Source: Lentisphaerota bacterium
Lineage (GTDB): Bacteria; Verrucomicrobiota; Lentisphaeria; Oligosphaerales; PUNB01
DNA: 14,678 nucleotides
Reading direction: 5' to 3'
NCBI GenBank assembly: GCA_003552565.1
Contig: PUNB01000019.1
Location: 1 to 14,678, forward strand
The number at the start of each line of letters is the position of its first letter. The first letter of the stretch is position 1. The notes below the pieces were generated by a model, which ran no database searches, was not told the DNA's origin, and saw only the letters and a list, made by a program, of their open reading frames with translations. Shown piece after piece: positions 6,243-13,603 of this stretch. The position numbers and the translations under genes were made by a program.

Positions 6243-8120
6243 TTATTTCAGAGAGTCGGGAGCAATCATATCGCCGAACTGTTTCTGAGCATCCAGCAGC
6301 CGTTGGCGCTGGGCGTCCAGAACCTCGAATATTTTCGCCGGAGCGTTTTCGATTTCGCGATGGAATTTTTCCACCCGTTCGATTTTCTGCAGGTTTTCCT
6401 GCACTCTTGTGGTGAACTGGGCGGTGTAATCCTCATGCGAGTAATCCTTGTTCAGAACTTCCTTGAACAATTTTTTCAGATCCTCGTAGCAGGGGATGTA
6501 GCCGGTCGGCGTTTTAATTGCATCGACATCGCCGTTTACCCGCAATTCCATCCACTTCACCCAGACATGCTTGTCGCGTACGCCGTTGAGAAGCTTGCCG
6601 TCTTCAACACTGCGCAGGAAGTAGTTGGTACCGAAGATCATCGGCTGGTCGGTCAGCTTCTTGCCGAAATCAAGGTTGTTCTGGACATACTTCCCAAGCG
6701 GAATAGCGACAAAGTCCTGAATGCTCATCAGGTTGATTTCCGGGACACCTTCCTTGCCGATGGTGGCGAAGGTGGTTTCGGTCTCGAGCGCCGCGCCGTA
6801 GGCGACGATGCCGTGATCCCAGTCAAAGCTCTGCTGAACCGGCATGTACGCCTTCGGATCCCGACCGCCATACATGATTACCTTGAGGGCGACACCGTTG
6901 GGGTTAGTGAGCTCGGGATCGCAATTGGAAAGGGCTTCCAGCGCCACTGCGTAACGCCCGTTCTTATGGGCGGGGGGTATATCATTGCCATTGGCGTCTT
7001 TCATACCTTCATGCCATTGACCGACGAAATTCTCACCGTCCTTGGGAATTTCCTCGCCCATGCCCAGCCAGTAGGGGCGTCCGTCTTTGACCAGGATGTT
7101 GGAAAAAATCACTTCACCGGGTCTGGTCAGCACATCCCAGATTTCCGGATCGCCGTCGGCGCTGACGTTCTGAATGATACCGAAAATGCCGGATTCTGCA
7201 TTGACAGCCTTGCATTTGCCGTCCAAAGCGCGGAAGTAGGCGATGTCATCGGCCATAATGGTTTCACCAGGCAGCATGGCGGTTGAGGTTTTGCCGCAGG
7301 CGCTGGGGAAAGCGCCGGCCATGTAGGTCTTACGTCCGCCTGGACCATGAACACCGGAAATGAACATGTGCTCGGCCAGCCAGCCTTCCCGGTCGGCTTT
7401 GCGGATGGTCAGGCGCAAGGCCAGTTTCTTGAGACCGACAGTGTTGCCGGCGTACTGGGTGTTGACGGAATAAACTGTATCGGTGGTGTAGTCGATGTAT
7501 ATGCGTTTCTTGTCGACATCCACGCTGGTCATCCGATCATCGACCCTGCCGCTCGAGTGCGTGGTTGCGATAAATTCGGCTTTATCACCGAGGCGTTTGA
7601 ATTCTTCGTAGCCATAGTTGTAAAGCAGGTTGAGAGCATGCGAAACGTAATATGAATCGGTGCATTCTACACAGGGAACACTGAATTCGGAGTTTTTGGG
7701 GCCCAGAGTCATGAATCGCACGATCATGGTGCGTCCGCGCATAGAGCCTCTGAGCAGGCCGCGAACTTCGTTCAGGCCCTCTTCCCGGTCGCATTGGTTC
7801 AATGATTCGCTCAAGCTGTCGTCTTTGGGTACCAGATACTTGGTTACCTCGCGGTCGCGCCCCTGATCCTGCGGGCCGTCGAAATGAATCGTGTGACCGG
7901 GAATATTAAGTTCGCGTTCTTCCCCCATCTTAACCGCCATTTTGCGCGTGTGTTCGATATCTTCTTCAGAGTCGGTGCTGATCCAGACGTTATCCGGCTC
8001 GCACAGTGCCACCGCGTCGCTGACATAAGCATGCAGTTTCGGATTTTCAATCGCCATCAGATTCCGAAAGCTTTGCTCGTCAAGTTTCTTTTCCAGTAAA
8101 TTCATGTCTACTTGTGCCAT
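6243..8120 (-). CDS. pckG: Phosphoenolpyruvate carboxykinase (GTP)
   Basis: A 625-residue GTP-type PEPCK interconverting oxaloacetate + GTP with phosphoenolpyruvate + CO2 + GDP, the entry to gluconeogenesis or an anaplerotic/fermentative step. The GTP class, rather than the ATP class, is shown by the P-loop FPSACGKTST (271-280) with the reactive Cys275. Other matches are the upstream YAGNTVGLKKLALR (223-236), the metal-site ADDIAYFRALDGKCKAVNAE (290-309), and the GGRDPKAYMPVQQSFDW stretch. The length is close to the family norm of about 600. The first ATG is supported by GAAAGG about 9 nt upstream; an internal ATG at residue 6 has no such site. It has a candidate promoter at 8197-8224 and its own terminator, so it is monocistronic. 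The direction of flux cannot be told from sequence. Confidence 0.95.
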   Translation of the reverse strand: MAQVDMNLLEKKLDEQSFRNLMAIENPKLHAYVSDAVALCEPDNVWISTDSEEDIEHTRKMAVKMGEERELNIPGHTIHFDGPQDQGRDREVTKYLVPKDDSLSESLNQCDREEGLNEVRGLLRGSMRGRTMIVRFMTLGPKNSEFSVPCVECTDSYYVSHALNLLYNYGYEEFKRLGDKAEFIATTHSSGRVDDRMTSVDVDKKRIYIDYTTDTVYSVNTQYAGNTVGLKKLALRLTIRKADREGWLAEHMFISGVHGPGGRKTYMAGAFPSACGKTSTAMLPGETIMADDIAYFRALDGKCKAVNAESGIFGIIQNVSADGDPEIWDVLTRPGEVIFSNILVKDGRPYWLGMGEEIPKDGENFVGQWHEGMKDANGNDIPPAHKNGRYAVALEALSNCDPELTNPNGVALKVIMYGGRDPKAYMPVQQSFDWDHGIVAYGAALETETTFATIGKEGVPEINLMSIQDFVAIPLGKYVQNNLDFGKKLTDQPMIFGTNYFLRSVEDGKLLNGVRDKHVWVKWMELRVNGDVDAIKTPTGYIPCYEDLKKLFKEVLNKDYSHEDYTAQFTTRVQENLQKIERVEKFHREIENAPAKIFEVLDAQRQRLLDAQKQFGDMIAPDSLK

Positions 8121-8196
8121 TTTTGTGTGCCTTTCGTTGTTGTTTTTGTTTGTGTTTTAACCGTCCGCTAAAGCTTCATTTTTTGGTAAGCCCGCT

Positions 8197-8224
8197 AATA
8201 TATACAGACAATTACACTATGCAA
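8197..8224 (-). promoter_or_regulatory. Candidate pckG promoter
   Basis: On the minus strand TTGCAT (8224-8219), a 16-nt spacer and TATATT (8202-8197) make a fair sigma70-type promoter. It would give a leader of about 70 nt that is A-rich and ends in the pckG ribosome site. The assignment is by eye. Confidence 0.5.
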
Positions 8225-8438
8225 GGACTTTTTGATAAAAAATTCATAATTTGTAATCCTTAATCTGTACTCCTGCGGACGAAGAACTAGGAAAGAGGAA
8301 CGAAGAAGTAGGTGTCTCACATAAGCCCGACCGCCGGCGCGAGGCGCTGGACACCCCGAGGGAGAGACTTGTTGCGGCATATGAAACCTTGTCTCGCACC
8401 TTGTCCAGTAATTTTTTTCAGGGCAGACCTCAACCTGG
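8225..8438. repeat. Gene-free region with dispersed-element copy 1
   Basis: The gap 8121-8438 holds the pckG leader and promoter and then repeat-like DNA with no credible gene. gtctcacataag (8314-8325) is followed directly by cccgaccgccggcgcga (8326-8342), and gagacttgttg lies at 8364-8374. Both recur at 11059-11075 and 11097-11107 with exactly the same 38-nt offset; over these 49 nt I count about 38 matches. The string tctcgcaccttgtc (8392-8405) recurs in reverse complement at 11186-11199. A 247-residue minus-strand frame over this area is only a shadow running into the next gene out of frame. Confidence 0.7.
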
Positions 8439-9050
8439 TCAAAGGTCAAAGGCGCGTGGCTGGCCGAGGGCTTCTTTGAAAAGCACCGCACGTCTGAGAT
8501 TGCGCCGGCCTTTGACGGAAATATTGATATGTCGTGAGCTGCCGCTTTGTATTTCTTTAAGCATTTTTCTGGCTTTGGGAAAAGCCACGGCCATGGCTTG
8601 CTCCATCTCTTCGCGGGCTTGCCGATGCGGCTGCTTATCGTAGTTGTAGGCGCCGATCTCTTTGCTCTGCCAGGCGTCTTCCCAAGGGGCGGGCGGGGTA
8701 ACTTCGCTCTGCGTCTCAGAAAAAGTTTCGCTCTGGAGGGAAGCGGTTGAAGCAGAGCTTGTCTTGGTTTTTCCGGAGGAAGAGCTTGAGGAAGCAGACT
8801 GAGATTGTTGCTTTTTAGGCGGCTTTGGCGGCGGTTTGGGGGGAGGGGGTTCAGAGTCAATTTCCCACCACTGGATGGGTTGCGCCGCCGTCGTGTGGAC
8901 GGCGGCGCGTTTATTATGGTTGGTTTTGCTGCCGGCACCAGACTGAGCCTTCTCGGCTACAGCCTTAAGAGCGCGAACCACCAAGGTGACCACGATTATG
9001 GCCGCGAAAACCACAACTTCCAGAATGTCACCGATGTCAGCAAGTACCAT
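8439..9050 (-). CDS. Uncharacterised membrane-anchored Pro/Ser-rich protein
   Basis: A 203-residue protein of unknown function. Residues about 9-28 form one hydrophobic helix near the N-terminus, with basic residues (R26, K29) after it, which suggests an inner-membrane anchor with the rest in the cytoplasm. A low-complexity linker follows: proline/lysine-rich at 68-80, then serine/threonine-rich at 83-115. The C-terminal third (about 142-203) is helical and charged and ends GRRNLRRAVLFKEALGQPRAFDL. A tail of the form LRRA-x(3)-EhLG-P resembles one I associate with short uncharacterised proteins of uncultivated bacteria, but no function follows from that. The start is well supported by GGAG 7 nt upstream of ATG. 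It lies between the FloA/NfeD operon and pckG on the same strand. A 15-bp inverted repeat sits just upstream. Confidence 0.8.
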   Translation of the reverse strand: MVLADIGDILEVVVFAAIIVVTLVVRALKAVAEKAQSGAGSKTNHNKRAAVHTTAAQPIQWWEIDSEPPPPKPPPKPPKKQQSQSASSSSSSGKTKTSSASTASLQSETFSETQSEVTPPAPWEDAWQSKEIGAYNYDKQPHRQAREEMEQAMAVAFPKARKMLKEIQSGSSRHINISVKGRRNLRRAVLFKEALGQPRAFDL

Positions 9051-9366
9051 TTTTCAACTCCAAATTACAGGATCCTGAATCCGTTAAAAAATTGGCGAAA
9101 AGTTTATCATTGTTCTTATCAACAGAGGGTTGTGAAAAATAACAGTTTCACCCTATAGTTAAAATATTTTTTTCGCCAATTTTTCCGCTTCCGCTACGCC
9201 AAGGCTACGGCGTGACATGTCGGGAATTCCAGCGACGCCACATCTGCTTTGTTGGTAGGCGCTTGCGGTATATTTATACAGCATCGCGCCTTCCGCCTCG
9301 CATCTGTACCGCCGCTGAAATTTAACTGAATCAGGAGGATGTTATGTTGTGTAGGGCAAGCAAAGG
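9051..9366. other. 316-nt gap: 15-bp inverted repeat and repeat-like DNA
   Basis: No convincing gene is present. aaaaattggcgaaaa (9087-9101) is the perfect reverse complement of ttttcgccaattttt (9170-9184), with 68 nt between. On the minus strand the distal arm ends in six T (9091-9086), so it could be a long-looped terminator for floA or a regulatory structure before the 9050 gene. A near-repeat surrounds it (ccgtt to the left, ccgct to the right), which would also fit a tiny mobile-element remnant. The part 9185-9340 is GC-rich, with small hairpins such as acgcc/ggcgt (9196-9213), and looks like dispersed-repeat sequence. A 36-codon frame at 9344-9454 has a good aggagg but runs antisense over the floA end. 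Confidence 0.45.
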
Positions 9367-10380
9367 CTATTGCTGTGATTTGCCGCTTTCGCCTTCTTCG
9401 CCGATTATGCTGTTTCGCATTTCTGTATCAGCTTTAATATTTTCCAGTCGGTAATAATCCAGTACTCCGAGATTTCCTTCTCGCAAGGCGGCGGAGAGAG
9501 CCAGCGGCACTTCCGCTTGGGCGGCCACTACTTTGGCTTGCATTTCCTGAACCCGGGCCCGCATTTCCTGTTCGGTGGCCACCGCCGCGGCACGTCTTTC
9601 TTCCGCCTTTGCCTGTGCCACTCGTTTGTCGGCTTCAGCCTGGTCGGCCTGCAGGCGGGCGCCGACGTTGTCGCCGACATCAACGTCGGCGATGTCAATG
9701 GACAGAATTTCAAAAGCTGTTCCGCTGTCTAGACCTTTTTCCAGGACTCTGCGGGAGATTTGATCCGGGTTCTCCAGCACCGCCTTGTAGTCGGCGGAAG
9801 AACCGATGGTGGTGACTATGCCTTCGCCGACGCGGGCGATAATGGTTTCTTCGGTGGCGCCCCCGACCAGTCTTTCCAGGTTGGCTCGCACGGTCACCCG
9901 AGCTTTGGCTTTGACCTGAATTCCGTCTTTGGCTACGGCGTCAACGGTGGGTCTTCCTTTGGCGGGGTCTGGGCAATCAATGACTCGGGGATTGACGCTG
10001 GTGCGGACGGCATCGAAAACATCGCGTCCCGCCAGGTCAATGGCGGCTGCTCTTTCAAAGGTCAAGGTGATCCCGGCTTTATCCGCCGCAATCAGGGCGT
10101 TGACCACGGCCAGCACATCACCGCCGGCCATATAGTGGGCTTCCAGAGAATCGGTGGCAATGGAGATCAAGCCGGCCTTGTGCAGCCGGATCATGGCTTC
10201 GACGATCAGATTGGGCGGCACCCGCCGCAGTTTCATACCGATCAGATTCCAGAGACTGACATGCGCTTTCGATGCCAGCGCCCGAATCCAGACGTTGAGA
10301 AAGTAGAAAAAGACAGAGAGAAAAACGATTGCGATTACAACCAGCAGCAAAGCCAGAAGGGTGATTACGGGATTGTCCAT
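9367..10380 (-). CDS. floA: Flotillin-like protein FloA (membrane microdomain scaffold)
   Basis: A 337-residue FloA (UPF0365/YqfA family). FloA proteins insert in the inner membrane by an N-terminal hydrophobic hairpin, oligomerise, and organise functional membrane microdomains. Residues about 5-32 are the membrane segment. The SPFH-like body includes [67 protein letters not shown] and EEDIxVGEG-like [12 protein letters not shown]. The second half has [36 protein letters not shown], with the Ala/Glu-rich helix typical of flotillins. The length is close to Bacillus FloA (331). AAGGAG 8 nt before ATG fixes the start. It lies 24 nt after a NfeD-family gene, the standard partner, so the two form one operon. 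Confidence 0.96.
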   Translation of the reverse strand: MDNPVITLLALLLVVIAIVFLSVFFYFLNVWIRALASKAHVSLWNLIGMKLRRVPPNLIVEAMIRLHKAGLISIATDSLEAHYMAGGDVLAVVNALIAADKAGITLTFERAAAIDLAGRDVFDAVRTSVNPRVIDCPDPAKGRPTVDAVAKDGIQVKAKARVTVRANLERLVGGATEETIIARVGEGIVTTIGSSADYKAVLENPDQISRRVLEKGLDSGTAFEILSIDIADVDVGDNVGARLQADQAEADKRVAQAKAEERRAAAVATEQEMRARVQEMQAKVVAAQAEVPLALSAALREGNLGVLDYYRLENIKADTEMRNSIIGEEGESGKSQQ

Positions 10381-10404
10381 TTTGATACTCCTTAGTGTTT
10401 GTTG

Positions 10405-10905
10405 TTAAGAATCAGATTTATCTTGATTTTCATCTTTATGTTCTGTGACCACAACTCTGTTGCCGGAGACTTCTATGACTTTTATCGATGTCTGTGCCGG
10501 CAGCATTTCTCCCCGGGTGACCACGTCAATTCTTTTATTGTTAATTAAGGCGATACCGCTCGGCCTTAAAGCTGATTGGGCGACCCCGGTTTCGCCAAGC
10601 AGTTCACTTTGCTTTTGGTCGTAACCATGCCATTCCGCCCCGTCATTCTGCAGAATCACCCGGCGTCCGATCGGAGTTTTTGGGAAAAATTTCAGCCACA
10701 GCCAAAAAGTGACCACACCGGCGAATAGGGATATGATCAGCAGTGCGAGGCCGAATAGAGGGCTTATAGTGAAGCCGACGATGACACCAGCTGCAAGAAG
10801 CACAGCTCCTACTGATCCGACTATGCCGCCGGGAATGAAAACTTCTATCAGTATTAGAATGATTCCGCCGGTGACCAAACCTATACTTAAAATGTCGGGC
10901 TGCAT
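10405..10905 (-). CDS. NfeD-family membrane protein (short form, OB-fold C-terminus)
   Basis: A 166-residue NfeD-like protein without the N-terminal ClpP-type protease domain of the long forms. It starts with short hydrophobic segments at about 6-23, 26-45 and 48-71. The typical EVFIPGG motif (21-27) marks the first loop. A cytosolic C-terminal beta-rich OB-fold domain follows (about 102-154: LLGETGVAQSALRPSGIALI, then RGEMLPAQTSIKVIEVSGNRVVV). NfeD proteins are encoded beside flotillin or stomatin genes and are thought to work with them in membrane organisation; here floA follows by 24 nt. The start ATG has a weak ribosome site (GGA about 12 nt upstream), but the N-terminus matches the family. 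A candidate promoter lies 45-73 nt upstream. Confidence 0.92.
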   Translation of the reverse strand: MQPDILSIGLVTGGIILILIEVFIPGGIVGSVGAVLLAAGVIVGFTISPLFGLALLIISLFAGVVTFWLWLKFFPKTPIGRRVILQNDGAEWHGYDQKQSELLGETGVAQSALRPSGIALINNKRIDVVTRGEMLPAQTSIKVIEVSGNRVVVTEHKDENQDKSDS

Positions 10906-11349
10906 AAAGGTTTTCCATCTCTGTCGAGAGAGTGCTGAATATTTTTGTTACTATAAATGCGGTTAATATAAAGCGCAAGTGATTTGTCGACGTAATTGTA
11001 ATCCGCTCTCGTTAACCGCCGAAAACAATAACCGCCGAACCGTTTTTCAAATACAATCCCCGACCGCCGGCGCGATGTGTCTAATACCCTGAGAATGAGA
11101 CTTGTTGAATGGTTTCTGGTGTCAGGTTTCGGGTTGCACCTTGTCTCGCACTTAGTCCAAAAAATGAGGAATCGAAAGAAAACCAGACAAGGTGCGAGAT
11201 CCGCCTGAGGCGGACAAGACTAGGTTTTATTATTCGTGCGTGTATAGATTTTCGCATCCCTGACACCTGAACACTGAAACCTGAAACCGCGAGTCTCACA
11301 TAAGGTCCAACTAACGTTTTTTCGAGATATGGGATGACAGTTGAATATT
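10906..11349. repeat. 444-nt gap with dispersed-element copy 2
   Basis: No gene is supported here. After the NfeD promoter comes taaccgccgaa twice (11013-11023, 11029-11039). A modular repeat follows at 11059-11304: cccgaccgccggcgcga (11059-11075) and gagacttgttg (11097-11107), shared with copy 1. The inverted pair ggtgtcagg (11118-11126) / cctgacacc (11261-11269) encloses caccttgtctcgcac (11137-11151), its partial inverse gacaaggtgcgaga (11186-11199), and the hairpin ccgcctgaggcgg (11201-11213). It ends with gtctcacataag (11293-11304). tgagact (11096-11102) / agtctca (11292-11298) form the outer arms. A 72-residue minus-strand frame inside is a repeat translation, not a gene. Confidence 0.7.
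10950..10978 (-). promoter_or_regulatory. Candidate promoter of the nfeD-floA operon
   Basis: On the minus strand TTGCGC (10978-10973), a 17-nt spacer and TATAGT (10955-10950) precede the NfeD start by about 45 nt. The -10 is good and the -35 is only partial. Confidence 0.45.
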
Positions 11350-13086
11350 TTATTCAGTTATTTTCAGTTCTCCTGGCTGCACCAGTAGAATATCCACGGA
11401 GTACGTTGAGTCCTCGCCGAAGTTTTTAAGATGAACGATCTCCGGCTGTTCGGTGAGGTCTTCGGTGTCAATCTCATAGAACCTTTTCCATTGTCGGTCG
11501 ATGATGATGAAATCGATGGTTTTATCTGAACAGAGCTCTAACACTTGCTTAATTGAGATTTGACCATAGTGATACATATCCGGAAAAACAGCATCGGTTT
11601 CCCCGAGAAAAGCGATTCGTCGATTGGCTGTCAGCAGCAAAGGACGGCGATGAGCATGGTAATGGCGCTGGGTGGATTTTATCGGCGAGCGTTCTTTGGC
11701 CATATTTTCCTTGCCTTTCTCGCGCATCCATTGGGCCGCCTCTAAAGCGTGGAAGTACTCCTGGTTTGGTCGGGATCTCCGTAAGAACTGAAAAGCTCGG
11801 TGATTGCCGTTAAAAACCATGATTAAGGCGAGCAGGGTAATGATTGTCGGAATGATTTTCTGCTTTTGCACGGGTATTTTTTCACGCCCCCAGTCAATCA
11901 GTGCCAGCCCTCCGACAGCCGCCCAGCCGAAAAGCAGCGGTGTTGCCGGCAGGATGTAACGGGCCTGTGTCCAAATCCTTCCGACCGCCAGAATGACTAT
12001 CAAGGCGTGGGCAAGGAAAAGCCCGCCTAAAAGCCAGTCTCGGCCTCGCCACTGGCGGTTTTTGATCAGCAGAACTATTCCTATAATGTAAAGAGGGATG
12101 TAGTACTGATGTACACCCTTGAAAAGTTCCGGCAGAAGCTTTGAATATATAGTTTGAAATACTGTTGAGGCCGAAAGCCCTATAGCAAACTCACTGAATC
12201 CGGCGGACTGCTGTAAAAAGTTATTCTCTGTGGTTTGAGGATTGTGATTGACCGTGAATCGCTCGCGGACGGTCTTCGACGGTTCGTGAAGTTCTCCTGA
12301 TTCCGGAACAGGCAGCCGCTGGATGACATCCAGCTGTCGCCGATCAAGCACCGGATAGCCGGTCTCATTATACATGTACATGGCCCAGGGCAGTATCATC
12401 AGCAGGAACAGCAACGCCGCGGCACAGCTGTGCCATGGGACCTTCGAGAGCAGGGAGGATGACTGTTTCATTCGACACCGCTGATAAATTTCAATTCCGG
12501 TGTAAGCCGCCAGAGCCGGCAGCGCCAAAGCCAGACCTTCCCCGCGAACCAGGGCGAGGCCGGCGGCGGCACCGCCTAGAATCAGGGCCCGAGATAATTG
12601 CGGCCGCTGACGATATGCGGTGATTAACAAGCATACACAGAGGAGAAAAAGAAACATTTTGCCGGAGTCAAGCAAGGGTGCGGCGCTGTCCCGGAGCAAG
12701 CGTGAACAGAAAATCAACAGGAGGCATCCGCTTCGGGCGACCCGGTGTCCATAGAATGGTTTCAGGATATGGTACAGGGGGAAAACACTGGAGGCGAAGA
12801 ATAATATGGACACCAGTTTACCGGCGAACATCGCCGGCAGGGAAAGGACTGTTGCAAGCGTACCGGTGATGAGAATATAGAACGGAGGGATCATAGGATA
12901 CCAGACCCCGCTCCAGTTACCCTCCTTGAATTCTCTAACCATTCGCAGGTAATAAAAAGCAGCGTCCCGCGGCGGCCAATTGTGCCAGAATAATGAAGGC
13001 AGACAGACTGCGATCGCCAATGCGAACAAAAACCATAGTTCGCGAGTATGGCTCTGGAACGGGAGCGTGGGCAATGTTTTTTTCAC
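11350..13086 (-). CDS. Membrane glycosyltransferase, GT39/PMT (ArnT-like) family
   Basis: A 578-residue polytopic protein with about 10-12 hydrophobic helices in the first 430 residues and a soluble C-terminal domain of about 140. It resembles GT-C enzymes that move a sugar from a polyprenyl-phosphate donor to an acceptor outside the inner membrane. The first periplasmic loop has NWPPRDAAFYYLRMVREF (36-53) with an acidic Asp41 near the usual catalytic position. GAAAGLALVRGEGLALALP and GRIWTQARYILPATPLLFGWA are characteristic of the family. The start is GTG at 13086: an in-frame stop lies shortly upstream and no ATG is available, though the ribosome site is poor and a TTG at 13074 is possible. 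The GT2 and DUF2304 genes upstream (166 nt gap) could supply the lipid-linked sugar. The acceptor is unknown. Confidence 0.85.
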   Translation of the reverse strand: MKKTLPTLPFQSHTRELWFLFALAIAVCLPSLFWHNWPPRDAAFYYLRMVREFKEGNWSGVWYPMIPPFYILITGTLATVLSLPAMFAGKLVSILFFASSVFPLYHILKPFYGHRVARSGCLLLIFCSRLLRDSAAPLLDSGKMFLFLLCVCLLITAYRQRPQLSRALILGGAAAGLALVRGEGLALALPALAAYTGIEIYQRCRMKQSSSLLSKVPWHSCAAALLFLLMILPWAMYMYNETGYPVLDRRQLDVIQRLPVPESGELHEPSKTVRERFTVNHNPQTTENNFLQQSAGFSEFAIGLSASTVFQTIYSKLLPELFKGVHQYYIPLYIIGIVLLIKNRQWRGRDWLLGGLFLAHALIVILAVGRIWTQARYILPATPLLFGWAAVGGLALIDWGREKIPVQKQKIIPTIITLLALIMVFNGNHRAFQFLRRSRPNQEYFHALEAAQWMREKGKENMAKERSPIKSTQRHYHAHRRPLLLTANRRIAFLGETDAVFPDMYHYGQISIKQVLELCSDKTIDFIIIDRQWKRFYEIDTEDLTEQPEIVHLKNFGEDSTYSVDILLVQPGELKITE

Positions 13087-13252
13087 GAAGTTGGGTTCTA
13101 GCTTTTAGGTTACAGCTTTGTCCTATAGTCCAGTAGTCCCATAGTCCAGTAGCAATTATCCGCGGTTTTAAGACTTTCCTCGGGAAGCTGTTTCACATTT
13201 GGGGCATCAGTCGCGCGACGACACCGCCCAGGTTTATGATAAGATAGCAAAG
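13087..13252. repeat. Short tandem repeat in the gap before the GT39 gene
   Basis: atagtccagtag occurs at 13125-13136 and again at 13141-13152, a 16-bp period with tccc between. The rest of this 166-nt gap has a palindromic segment (13201-13229, gtcg/cgac core) but no T tract. I see no gene and no clear promoter. Confidence 0.5.
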
Positions 13253-13603
13253 TCATTGCTTATTCTTTGCTTCCAGCTGCCTTACCCGGTTTTCCAGAAG
13301 CGCTATTTCCTGAGTCAGCCGCAGATTCCTTTGGTATTGGCGAGAGAGTGAAATCGACGTGCAGACGGCGAAAAAATAACCCATCACCAAACATATCAGC
13401 AGCACGAGGCTGGGGTAGCTTAAATGCAGGAGCGGCGCCAGGCGCATAACAATACCGGGAAAAATGCCGGTGATCAAAGCCACGGTGGCGACCCCCATCC
13501 AGGCCAAAGCATATTTCTCCCGCATTTCCCGTTTTCGCACCCAGTAAAAGGTAAGTATGAAAACAGTGATTCCGGCGGCGAGCATAAGATATTCAGCGAT
13601 CAT
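13253..13603 (-). CDS. DUF2304 membrane protein
   Basis: A 116-residue protein of the DUF2304 family. Hydrophobic helices lie at about 3-21, 33-54 and 64-85. The family motif between helices 1 and 2 is visible as VRKREMREKYALAWM (22-36). The C-terminus (88-114) is a charged probable coiled coil. DUF2304 genes are very often found next to GT2 glycosyltransferases of the dolichyl-phosphate-mannose-synthase type, and their role is not established; assistance in lipid-linked sugar transfer is an inference from this pairing. Here the ATG overlaps the stop of the upstream GT2 gene in an ATGA arrangement (13600-13603), a strong sign of translational coupling. GGAG sits about 9 nt before the ATG. Confidence 0.88.
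   Translation of the reverse strand: MIAEYLMLAAGITVFILTFYWVRKREMREKYALAWMGVATVALITGIFPGIVMRLAPLLHLSYPSLVLLICLVMGYFFAVCTSISLSRQYQRNLRLTQEIALLENRVRQLEAKNKQ

Noticed and set aside
6222..7286. Long plus-strand frame (354 residues) opposite pckG
   Set aside because: It is the antisense shadow of a strongly matching PEPCK gene. It has no family resemblance and no ribosome site.
8195..8938. Minus-strand 247-residue frame
   Set aside because: It overlaps the 8439-9050 gene in another frame and its C-terminal part translates dispersed repeat DNA. The gene at 9050 has a good ribosome site and this one does not.
11081..11299. 72-residue minus-strand frame in the NfeD-GT39 gap
   Set aside because: It is entirely inside the dispersed element; the peptide (SGFSVQVSGM and similar) is a typical translation of interspersed repeats.
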